Shown here in pieces: positions 49,348 through 57,970 of a DNA stretch of 64,000 nt. Within the stretch, counting starts at the first letter, position 1; each line of letters begins with the position of its first letter. The DNA is from Acidobacteriota bacterium (GTDB lineage Bacteria > Acidobacteriota > Holophagae > Holophagales > Holophagaceae), in assembly GCA_016195985.1 (NCBI GenBank), contig JACPYP010000022.1, positions 1 to 64,000 on the forward strand, written 5' to 3'. The notes under the pieces were generated by a model. The model was not told the origin of the DNA. It worked only from the letters and a program-made list of their open reading frames with translations, and ran no database searches. The position numbers and the translations under genes are program-made.

Positions 49348-51446
49348 CCCAGCTTCAGAATGCTCGATCCGTCCGCGTAGCCTTCGGTGGGGGTTTCCCG
49401 CATCTTCTGGAGCACCTGCACCAGGGCCCGGATGCGGTCCACCATCTCGCCGATCTTGCCCAGCTTTACTTCCTCGGGGTATTTCCGCTGCAGCATCTCC
49501 ACCTGCATGGAGATGATGGCCAGCGGGTTGTTGATCTCGTGCTTGAGGGTGCCCGCCATCTGCCGGAAGGAGTCCAGGCGCTCCGCCGCCAGGGCCCGTT
49601 GCTGAAGCTCGGTATGCCCCCGCAGGACCTGGAGGCGGTGGTGGAGGGCCTCCCAGCGGAACCCTTCGGCCAGCCAATCCGTGGCGCCGGCCTCGATGAG
49701 CTTGGGAGTCTCATCTTCGTTGCACCGCACCACCAGGATGGGCGTGGTGGCGAAGGAGGGGTGATGGCGGTAGGCGCGGATGCAGCCTTCCAGATCCCGG
49801 GCGCCCCGGGCGTCGATGACCAGGAACCGGAATTTGGGCAGGGGCGGCGGGGGCGGCTCCTGCTCCAGAGGATTCAGCCAAAGGTTGCCGGCCTCCGCCA
49901 CGGTCTGGAAAAGGCCCAGCAGGTTCAGCTCCTCGCTCACCAGGCCCAGCAGCGGCCGGGCGGGCTCCTCGGGCATGGCGTCCGGGCCCTCGGGCAGCAG
50001 CAGGTCCAGGGCCTGGTCGGCCCAGCGCCAGCGCACCCCGGCGTCCTGCAGCACCCGCTGAGTCCAGGCATCGGGGATGGGGCCGTGGAGACCGCTGGGC
50101 AGGCTCATGCGGAGAACCTGGAAACCCCGCTCCTGGTCCCACCGGCCCGTGGCGACGGCTCCGTCGACCAGTTGCATGAGCATGGGCTCCACCAGGCCCG
50201 CGAGGGCCGCCACGAGGGGCCCCCCTGCCATCCACACGGAGGCGGCGGGCGCTTCGGCGATCTCGATCCGGGCCTTCCGCAGGCGCAGCAGGGAGTCCCA
50301 CCGGCGGACCAGATCCTCCTGCAGCGAAGCCATGGGCAGGGGATGTCCTGTCACGGGGGCCGCATTCGGGCCCTCATCGCGGCTCCCGTGCTCCAGCAGG
50401 GCCAGGACCTGTTCCAGCTGACTGCGGATGGCCTCCCCGGCAGTGTCGGGAAGCTGCTCGGCCCAGCTGCTGACGCGGCGGAGGTGGGTGGCCATGGCCG
50501 CGAGGAGTTCGCCGTGCCGGTCGGCCTCGCGCTGGGATTCCGTGCGCAGCCTCAGCAGCTCGCCCTGCTGCTCGGCCTGGCTCAGGGCCCGGCGGTTCAG
50601 CATGGCTTGCCTCAGGGCCATGGAGCCAAGCCGCACGAAGGCCTGGAGGATGGCCAGATCGAAGCGGCTGAAGGGTCGCCCTTCGGCCTCCCGGTCCAGG
50701 TAGAGCGCGCCGTGGATTTCCCCCTCGTCCACGATGGGGGCGCATAGCAGCGACCCCCGGTGGAGTTCCACCAGGCTGAGGCCGCCGAAACGGGGATCCG
50801 CCAGGGGCTGGTTGGACAGCACCGCCGTAAGCTCCGCCGCCACGTAATCCAGCACGGACCGCGACAGGCCGATGCCTTCCTGCACATTGCCCACCCGGTG
50901 GGCGGTGCGCCAGCTGCCGTCCTTCTGCTTCAGCACCAGGAATCCGCGGTCGCTGCTGAGGAGGCGCAGGGATTCGTCCAGAAGCCCCTTCACCATGGCG
51001 TCGGGGTCCACCTGGGCCAGCAGCTTTTCCGTGGAGCGCTGCATGAGCTCGATGCCCCGGATGAGGACCATGGCCTGGGCCGGTTCGGGGCGCACCTCGT
51101 GGAAGAGGTCGCCCACCCGCTCGGCGAAGGTGGTGCCGTCCAGGCCCGGGAAGCCTTCCGTGAAGGTCAGGCGCCAGTCGCCCATCCCCAGCACGTCGCC
51201 GTCCTGCAGAGCATTGCCCTGGTTCCCCAGGAGGGGCGCGCCGTTGAGGAAGGTGCCGTTGGCGGATTCCAGGTCCCGCACCCACCAGATGGCCCCGATG
51301 CGGTCGATGGCCGCATGCACCCGCGACAGGCGCGCCTCGCTGGGCCGGGCCACGGCGCAGGCCATGGGATCACGCCCGATCTGACATGCCTTGTGAATGG
51401 CATGCCACATCAACTGATTCCCCTCCGGCCAGGACAGGTAGGGCAT
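49344..51446 (-). CDS. FHA-GAF multidomain signalling protein with C-terminal HisKA-like helix region
   Basis: FHA: GRDPMACAV...RVHAAI...DLESANGTFLNG; GAF-like; degenerate receiver; MAGTLKHEINNPLAIISMQVEML near the C-terminus. Confidence 0.8.
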   Translation of the reverse strand: MPYLSWPEGNQLMWHAIHKACQIGRDPMACAVARPSEARLSRVHAAIDRIGAIWWVRDLESANGTFLNGAPLLGNQGNALQDGDVLGMGDWRLTFTEGFPGLDGTTFAERVGDLFHEVRPEPAQAMVLIRGIELMQRSTEKLLAQVDPDAMVKGLLDESLRLLSSDRGFLVLKQKDGSWRTAHRVGNVQEGIGLSRSVLDYVAAELTAVLSNQPLADPRFGGLSLVELHRGSLLCAPIVDEGEIHGALYLDREAEGRPFSRFDLAILQAFVRLGSMALRQAMLNRRALSQAEQQGELLRLRTESQREADRHGELLAAMATHLRRVSSWAEQLPDTAGEAIRSQLEQVLALLEHGSRDEGPNAAPVTGHPLPMASLQEDLVRRWDSLLRLRKARIEIAEAPAASVWMAGGPLVAALAGLVEPMLMQLVDGAVATGRWDQERGFQVLRMSLPSGLHGPIPDAWTQRVLQDAGVRWRWADQALDLLLPEGPDAMPEEPARPLLGLVSEELNLLGLFQTVAEAGNLWLNPLEQEPPPPPLPKFRFLVIDARGARDLEGCIRAYRHHPSFATTPILVVRCNEDETPKLIEAGATDWLAEGFRWEALHHRLQVLRGHTELQQRALAAERLDSFRQMAGTLKHEINNPLAIISMQVEMLQRKYPEEVKLGKIGEMVDRIRALVQVLQKMRETPTEGYADGSSILKLG

Positions 51447-51491
51447 CGAACCTCCACCCGACCTTTCGGATTGGGCCGGGGCCAACCTGAA

Positions 51492-51791
51492 TTAAGCGTT
51501 CAGCGGATACCGCGTGTCGTGAGTGCGGCTGGGGCGGAAGAAAAGCATGGTGTGGCCGATGGTCCAAACATGCTGAAGACCCGGCACCGCGGCGCAAAGG
51601 GCCTTCGCCGCCGAGTCTTCATCCTCGAAGCTGTTGGGATTGATTTTGACCTTCACGAGCTCAAGACTGTCCACCATCACGTCCAATTCCGCGGCCTGGG
51701 CCGGAGTCACACCGCCCTTTCCCACATGCATGACGGGTTTGAGCTTGTGGGCCTGGGCCTTGAGGAACTGGCGCTGTCGAGAGGTGAGCAT
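51492..51791 (-). CDS. yhbY: YhbY/CRM-domain RNA-binding protein
   Basis: MLTSRQRQFLKAQAHKLKPVMHVGKGGVTPAQAAELDVMVDSLELVKVKI. Confidence 0.9.
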   Translation of the reverse strand: MLTSRQRQFLKAQAHKLKPVMHVGKGGVTPAQAAELDVMVDSLELVKVKINPNSFEDEDSAAKALCAAVPGLQHVWTIGHTMLFFRPSRTHDTRYPLNA

Positions 51792-51836
51792 CGGGACTCC
51801 GGCCAATCAGTCTATCTTGGATGGCGAGGTGCTCCC

Positions 51837-53231
51837 ATGCGATGGCCCATGCTCCGTCCTTTCATGCTTTCCCTGGCCTCCCTGGCCTGCCTGGCGGCTC
51901 CGCCGCGCACGCTGCGCGTGGACTACGGCCACACGGGCGACGCGGCGGCGGAGCGCTTCGGCATCGACCGCGTGGTGCTCGAGCCCCTGCCCTGGCCCGG
52001 CGACCTCGCCAAGGCCGTGGACCACAGCAACCTCGGGAAGTACTGCTTCGAGGTGACGGACAAGGCCACGGGCAAGCTGCTCTATTCCCGCGGCTTCGCC
52101 AGCATCTACGGCGAATGGGAAACCACGGACGAGGCCAAGAGCCTGAGCCGCAGCTTCCATGAATCCCTGCGCTTTCCGCGGCCCGAGGCGCCAGTGCGCA
52201 TCCAGGTGAAGAAGCGCGATGCCCAGAACGCCTTCAGGACCTGCTGGACCTTTGAGCTCGACCCCAAGGATCCCCTCATCGAGCAGGCGCCGGCCCCTGA
52301 GGCGGGCGGCCTCATCGCCCTGCAGAAGAGCGGCGACCCCGCGGACAAGGTGGACTTCCTCATCCTGGGCGACGGTTACACGGCCGCGGAACGCGGGAAG
52401 TTCGAGCAGCAGGCCCGCAAGGTCATGGAGCTGCTCTTCCAGCAGACCCCCTTCAAGGAGCATCGCAAGGGTTTCAACGTGTGGGCCCTCTGCCCGCCCT
52501 CGAAGGAGAGCGGCATCTCGAGGCCTTCCACGGGCACGCACAAGCGCACGCCCCTGGGCACCACCTACGACGCCTTCGGCAGCGAGCGCTACGTCCTCAC
52601 CTTCGATAACCGCGTCTGGCGCGACATCGCCGCCCAGGCGCCCTATGAGTTCGTGGAGATCCTCACCAACTCCGAAACCTACGGCGGCGGCGGCATCCAC
52701 AACCTCTACAGCACGGCCTCGGCCGGCAACAGCACCATCGGCTACCTCTTCGTCCACGAATTCGGCCACCATTTCGCGGGCCTGGCGGACGAGTACTACA
52801 CGTCGGACGTGGCCGTCACCAACGACGCCGCCCGGCCCGAACCTTGGGAACCCAACGTCACCGTGGATCCCAAGCATCCCAAGTGGGGCAGCCTGCTGAG
52901 CCCCGGCGTGCCCCTTCCCACGCCCTGGAAGAAGGATGAATTCGAAGCCCACAGCCACGATTACCAGAAGGAGCGCCGCGCCATCCGCGCCAACAACCGG
53001 CCCGAATCCGAGATGGACGCCCTCTTCGCCAAAGAGAAGATCTACGAAATGAACCTGCTGGGCAAGGATGCCCACGCTGGGAAGGTGGGCGCCTTCGAGG
53101 GCGCGAACTACGAGGCCAAGGGCTACTTCCGCAGCCAGGAGGACTGCCTCATGTTCACCCGAGACGACGTGGGTTTCTGCGCCGCCTGCCGCGCCGCCAT
53201 CGAGCGGGTGATCGGACAGTACTCGAAGTAG
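51837..53231 (+). CDS. M64 family metallopeptidase
   Basis: FLILGDGYTAAERGKFEQQA; zinc motif LFVHEFGHHFAGLADEYY. Confidence 0.9.
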   Translation: MRWPMLRPFMLSLASLACLAAPPRTLRVDYGHTGDAAAERFGIDRVVLEPLPWPGDLAKAVDHSNLGKYCFEVTDKATGKLLYSRGFASIYGEWETTDEAKSLSRSFHESLRFPRPEAPVRIQVKKRDAQNAFRTCWTFELDPKDPLIEQAPAPEAGGLIALQKSGDPADKVDFLILGDGYTAAERGKFEQQARKVMELLFQQTPFKEHRKGFNVWALCPPSKESGISRPSTGTHKRTPLGTTYDAFGSERYVLTFDNRVWRDIAAQAPYEFVEILTNSETYGGGGIHNLYSTASAGNSTIGYLFVHEFGHHFAGLADEYYTSDVAVTNDAARPEPWEPNVTVDPKHPKWGSLLSPGVPLPTPWKKDEFEAHSHDYQKERRAIRANNRPESEMDALFAKEKIYEMNLLGKDAHAGKVGAFEGANYEAKGYFRSQEDCLMFTRDDVGFCAACRAAIERVIGQYSK

Positions 53232-53240
53232 CGGCGGCCG

Positions 53241-54236
53241 CTACTTTTTGGGATCCGCCAGGGCCTTGGCCCGGAGGTCCCACAAGAACCCAGCATCCGC
53301 CCACCAGAGGGTGGTCATGCCGTTGCCGCCCCGGGTGCGTTCCTCCAGCACCTCGGCCAGGCGCAGCGGGTGGCCGTCCAGGCGGGGAAGAAGCCTGTCG
53401 CTGCCGAAAAACACCACCTTGCCGTCGGGGCTGAGGGTGATGGAGAACTCGTCCCGGGCCGGACTGTTCACCGCTGGTCCCAGGTGGACCGGCCCGGTCC
53501 ATCCGCCGTCCTCCCTCCGGAAATAGGCGTAGTAGTCGGCTCCACCCAGGGAATCCGGCCGGCCCAGGAGCGGCACCAGGAGGAAGCGTTCATCGGGATC
53601 CACCCGGGGATTGGCCTGCTTGGGATCCTGGTTGAAGGGGAGCGGCAGTTTCTCCGCCCCGCCCCAGGCCCCATCCTTCCACCGGGAGCGCAGGATCCAG
53701 CCGCCCTGCCCCTCCTCCTTCAGGAAGTACAGCGTGCCCTCGCGCGTCGCCGAGGGATAGAAGGTGTTGCCTCCGCCGTTGACCGCCTCCGGCAGCCGGC
53801 GGGCCTCCGACCAGCCTCGGCCTTCCCGTTCCATGACCCAGATGCCGAAGGGGCCAGGCTTGTCGGCCTTGGGGTCCCCCGGCCGGTCCGAGGAGAAAAA
53901 GAAGCGCCGCCCATCGGGGCTGATGGCGGGCTCCAGGCAGCGCCACCGGGGATCCCGGGAGAAGGGAGCCACCTCAGGGGGCGTCCAGCGGCCGCCTTCC
54001 TGGTGGGTCTCCAGGATCAGGGCCTTGTGGAAACCCGGAAGGAAGAGGCCCACATAGATCTCCGAACCGTCGGGCATCAGCGCGATGTCGCGGGTGGGGA
54101 GGCCCGTATTCAGCAGCCCCTGGGCGAAAGGAACGGCTTCGCGGCCCGGAAGCCGCTGGCCCAAGTACGGCGCCTGGGCCGGCATGCCGGAGGCCAGGAG
54201 GAAGCTGAAGGCGAAACGGATCTTTCGCGAAGGCAT
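53241..54236 (-). CDS. secreted PD40/TolB-like beta-propeller protein
   Basis: repeated ISPDGRRFFFSSDRPG / LSPDGKVVFFGSDR motifs; signal peptide. Confidence 0.8.
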   Translation of the reverse strand: MPSRKIRFAFSFLLASGMPAQAPYLGQRLPGREAVPFAQGLLNTGLPTRDIALMPDGSEIYVGLFLPGFHKALILETHQEGGRWTPPEVAPFSRDPRWRCLEPAISPDGRRFFFSSDRPGDPKADKPGPFGIWVMEREGRGWSEARRLPEAVNGGGNTFYPSATREGTLYFLKEEGQGGWILRSRWKDGAWGGAEKLPLPFNQDPKQANPRVDPDERFLLVPLLGRPDSLGGADYYAYFRREDGGWTGPVHLGPAVNSPARDEFSITLSPDGKVVFFGSDRLLPRLDGHPLRLAEVLEERTRGGNGMTTLWWADAGFLWDLRAKALADPKK

Positions 54237-54321
54237 GGAAGCTCCCGGCAGGTGATCCAGGGTGCCACTGGCGCCAATCCGCGGACATCCGGATTGGGGC
54301 GAGCCGTGCGGGTTCCGGGGT

Positions 54322-54662
54322 TAGGGTCTGTTTTCAAAGTGGGGTGTGGCCGCGCGGGGGGCGCCGCCCAAGGGAGGCAAGGAAAGTGACGAAGGCGATA
54401 GAGGTGCTATCGCCGAGGAACTTGACGCAGCATCGCGCCGGGCGCCGCCTCCCGCCCGGATCCGCCCTCTGCCCGGCGTTCCGCCGGGCAGGAGCAGGCC
54501 CCATGCGGGGCCTGCGATAGGGAGAGGGGGACGTCGCCCAGCCGCACCCCTGGCTGCGTTGGGAGCCTCGAACGATGTCCCGCATCGCCCTTCGGCCCCC
54601 GCCTTCCCATGGGCGCGGCTGGGCGGCGTCGCGGCTCGCATCCACTTTGAAAACAGACCCTA
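54322..54662. mobile_element. T-element (341 bp), putative non-autonomous MITE-like element
   Basis: perfect 21-bp TIRs TAGGGTCTGTTTTCAAAGTGG (54322-54342) / CCACTTTGAAAACAGACCCTA (54642-54662); internal hairpins; no transposase. Confidence 0.85.
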
Positions 54663-56699
54663 GAGACTCGGCCCCGTGGCCGCCACGCCGTTCACGTCCA
54701 GCAGCCGCTCGCGGCGGGCATGCTGGACGCGGTCGCGCAGTTCGGCCGCTTCTTCGAATTTCATCTGGGAGGCCAGCTCCTTCATGCGCTTTTCGAGCTT
54801 GGCCACTTCCTTCTCGAAGTGTTTGTCCTCCAGGTAGAGCAGCGGCTCCTCTGCGGCCTTCTCCTCCTTGGCGACGTTGATGAATTCCCGGGCCAGGGCC
54901 TCGCCCATGACATCGTCCAGGTTGCGCTTGACAGTCTCCGGCGTGATGCCGTGGGCTGCGTTGTGGGCCAGCTGCTTCTGGCGGCGTCGCTCGGTTTCGC
55001 CGATGGCCTGCTTCATGGAGCCCGTCATCACGTCCGCGTACAGGATGGCCTTGCCGCTGACGTTGCGGGCCGCGCGGCCGATGGTCTGGATGAGGCTGCG
55101 GGTGTTGCGGAGGAAGCCCTCCTTGTCGGCGTCGAGGATGGCCACCAGGCTCACCTCCGGCAGGTCCAGCCCCTCGCGGAGGAGGTTGATCCCCACGAGC
55201 ACGTCGAAGACGCCCCGGCGCAGGTTCTTCAGCAGCTCCACCCGCTCCAGCGTGTCGATCTCGCTGTGGAGGTACTCGGCCTTGATGCCCAGCTCCTGGT
55301 AGTAGGCCGTGAGCTGCTCCGCCAGCTTCTTGGTGAGCACGGTCACCAGCACCCGCTCGTCCCGCGCCACCACCTTGCGGATCTCCTCCAGGAGATCGTC
55401 CACCTGGGTGCCCACGGGACGCACTTCCACGAGCGGATCCACCAGCCCCGTGGGCCGCACCACCTGCTCCACGAAGGCGCCGCCGCTCTGCTTCAGCTCG
55501 TAGTCGCCGGGGGTGGCGGAGACGTAGACGACCTGTTTGACCCGGCTCTCGAATTCTTCGAATTTGAGCGGACGGTTGTCGAGGGCGGAGGGAAGCCTGA
55601 ACCCGTAATCCACCAAGGTCGTCTTGCGGGCCCGGTCGCCGTTGTACATGCCGTGAAGCTGGCCCGTGGCCACATGGCTCTCATCCATGAAGACGATGAA
55701 ATCCTCCGGGAAGTAGTCCAGCAGGGTGTGGGGCGGCTGGCCGGGCTGGCGGCCGTCCAGGAAGCGGCTGTAGTTCTCGATGCCGCTGCAGTGGCCCATT
55801 TCCTTCATCATCTCCACGTCGTAGATGACCCGCTGATGCAGGCGCTGCAGCTCCACGATCTTGCCGTCCGCCCGCAGCTGGTTTTCCCGCGCATCCAGCT
55901 CTTCCTTGATGTCGCGGATGGCGGTCTTGAGCTTCTCTTCGGGGGTCACGTAGTGGGTCTTGGGCCAGATGGTGAGGTCGTTCAGTTTCTCGATGACCAC
56001 GCCCCGCAGGGGATCCACCTTCGATAGCCGCTCCACCTCGTCGCCCCAGAGTTCGATGCGGTAGGCCACGTCCTCGTAGGCCGGGTAGACCTCCACCACG
56101 TCGCCGCGCACGCGGAAGATGCCGGGTTCGAAACTGAGGTGGTTGCGCTGGTACTGGATGGCCACGAGGTTGCGCAACAGCAGCGCGCGATCGATGCTCT
56201 GGCCCACCTTCAGCGTCACGGAAAGGTTCAGGTAGGAGGAGGGATCGCCCAGGCCGTAGATGCAGCTTACGGAGGCGATGACGATGGTGTCGCGGCGCTC
56301 CAGCAGGCACCGGGTGGCGCTGAGGCGCAGCTTCTCCAGTTCCTCGTTGACCTTGGCGTCCTTGTCGATGAAGAGATCCCGCTCGGGCACGTAGGCTTCG
56401 GGCTGGTAGTAGTCGTAGTAGCTGACGAAGTACTCGACGGCGTTCTCGGGGAAGAACTGCTTGAACTCGCTGAACAGCTGGGCGGCCAGGGTCTTGTTCG
56501 GCGCGAAGATGAGCGCCGGCCGCGCCGCCCGGGCGATGGTGCTGGCCATGGTGTAGGTTTTCCCCGAACCGGTGACGCCCAGCAGGGTCTGGCAGCGGTC
56601 GCCCCGCTCCAGGCCTTCCACCAGTTGGGCGATGGCCTCGGGCTGGTCCCCCGCGGGGGAGTAGGGCGCGACGAGCTTGAAGGGGATCACTTTGGACAT
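54660..56699 (-). CDS. uvrB: excinuclease ABC subunit B
   Basis: [71 protein letters not shown]. Confidence 0.98.
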   Translation of the reverse strand: MSKVIPFKLVAPYSPAGDQPEAIAQLVEGLERGDRCQTLLGVTGSGKTYTMASTIARAARPALIFAPNKTLAAQLFSEFKQFFPENAVEYFVSYYDYYQPEAYVPERDLFIDKDAKVNEELEKLRLSATRCLLERRDTIVIASVSCIYGLGDPSSYLNLSVTLKVGQSIDRALLLRNLVAIQYQRNHLSFEPGIFRVRGDVVEVYPAYEDVAYRIELWGDEVERLSKVDPLRGVVIEKLNDLTIWPKTHYVTPEEKLKTAIRDIKEELDARENQLRADGKIVELQRLHQRVIYDVEMMKEMGHCSGIENYSRFLDGRQPGQPPHTLLDYFPEDFIVFMDESHVATGQLHGMYNGDRARKTTLVDYGFRLPSALDNRPLKFEEFESRVKQVVYVSATPGDYELKQSGGAFVEQVVRPTGLVDPLVEVRPVGTQVDDLLEEIRKVVARDERVLVTVLTKKLAEQLTAYYQELGIKAEYLHSEIDTLERVELLKNLRRGVFDVLVGINLLREGLDLPEVSLVAILDADKEGFLRNTRSLIQTIGRAARNVSGKAILYADVMTGSMKQAIGETERRRQKQLAHNAAHGITPETVKRNLDDVMGEALAREFINVAKEEKAAEEPLLYLEDKHFEKEVAKLEKRMKELASQMKFEEAAELRDRVQHARRERLLDVNGVAATGPSL

Positions 56700-56765
56700 G
56701 AAAGAAAGAAAACCACCAAGTCGGGCCCACGGGAAGGGTTGTTTTTCGCCTTTCCTTCGTGTTCG

Positions 56766-57914
56766 CTAGACGCAGTCCAGGGCGAGCACCTGCCCCTTCG
56801 CCGCCTTCCAGTCCGCCCAGGCCGCCCGCAATTCCTGGCGGCAGCGGCTCTGCTCGGATTTCCACTGATCCCGCAGGGCCTGCCAGGCCGATCCCCGGGC
56901 CTGTCCCTTGGCCGTCCATTCGGCCCGAAGGGCCTCCCAGGCCTCGCGGCGGGACTGGAAGGCCCCCAAGGCCTCCTCGATCCGAGCCTTGGCCAGGCCC
57001 AGGCGGTCCCGCAGCCCCTCCTGGAGGACCGGCGCCGTGGCCAGCACCGCGGTCAGCCGCTTGGCCTCCATGTCCAGCCGGGCGTGGTGGATCTGGGTTT
57101 CCGGCACACGCCTCAGGTCCCGGGCCAAGCCGGTCCAGGCGAAGAGGGTGATGAGCCACTTGCCCGGATCCCATTGGTACCACCTGGCCGAGTTGCGGTA
57201 GTCCCACTGCCACTTGTGGTGGAAATTGTGGTAACCCTCGCCGAAGGTGAGGGGGGCCAGGAGGGCGTTGTCCCGCGAGCTGTTCGCATCCGAATAGGGC
57301 TGGCTGCCCCAACGGTGGGCGGCGGAGTTGATGAGGAAGGTGCTGTGGTGGGTCACCACGATTCGCAGCAGGAGGCCAATGACTGCATGGCCCCAGATAT
57401 TGCCCGTGGCGATTCCGACGTAGACCGGAATAAGGGCCACCGCCGCGCCGATCCAGAAGTGGTAGCGGTGCTGCCAGCGCACCAGGGGATCTTTCTGGAG
57501 ATCCTCCACCGCCTCCAGGGGGCGCACCACGCCTTCCATCACCCAGACCCAGTGCGCGTACCAGAACCCCTTGGAGATGGCGTAGGGATCGCCTTTCGGA
57601 TCATCCACGAAGCGGTGGTGCTGGCGGTGGTCGCTGGACCACCACAGGGCCGAGTTCTCGAAGGCAGCGGCGCCGAACACCAGGAAGGCCAGGCGCAGCT
57701 GCCAGGCGGCCCGGTAGGCCCGGTGGCTGAAGAGCCGGTGGTAGCCCACCGTGATAGAAAGGCCGATGAGCACGTACATCAGCCCGAACATCCCCGCCTC
57801 GCTCCAGCTCAGGCCCTGCCGCGCGAGCTTGAGGGGCACCAGGATGAGGGCGAGGACCAGGGTCCCCCACAGGAACAGGGTGTTGAGGAGGGAGCGCTGC
57901 GGTTGTTGGGCCAT
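56766..57914 (-). CDS. acyl-CoA desaturase with C-terminal coiled-coil extension
   Basis: histidine boxes HRLFSH, HRQHHR, HNFHHKW; Lys/Arg/Glu/Trp-rich C-terminal extension of about 100 aa. Confidence 0.93.
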   Translation of the reverse strand: MAQQPQRSLLNTLFLWGTLVLALILVPLKLARQGLSWSEAGMFGLMYVLIGLSITVGYHRLFSHRAYRAAWQLRLAFLVFGAAAFENSALWWSSDHRQHHRFVDDPKGDPYAISKGFWYAHWVWVMEGVVRPLEAVEDLQKDPLVRWQHRYHFWIGAAVALIPVYVGIATGNIWGHAVIGLLLRIVVTHHSTFLINSAAHRWGSQPYSDANSSRDNALLAPLTFGEGYHNFHHKWQWDYRNSARWYQWDPGKWLITLFAWTGLARDLRRVPETQIHHARLDMEAKRLTAVLATAPVLQEGLRDRLGLAKARIEEALGAFQSRREAWEALRAEWTAKGQARGSAWQALRDQWKSEQSRCRQELRAAWADWKAAKGQVLALDCV

Positions 57915-57970
57915 GGAAAAAGGGTACGCCCAGGGTCCAGCCGTGCGCCTCAATTCACTGTAAATTCTTG

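Noticed and set aside
54321-54663. Short ORFs within the 341-bp T-element
   Set aside because: Ala/Arg/Pro-rich frames on both strands of an inverted-repeat element, no transposase motif.
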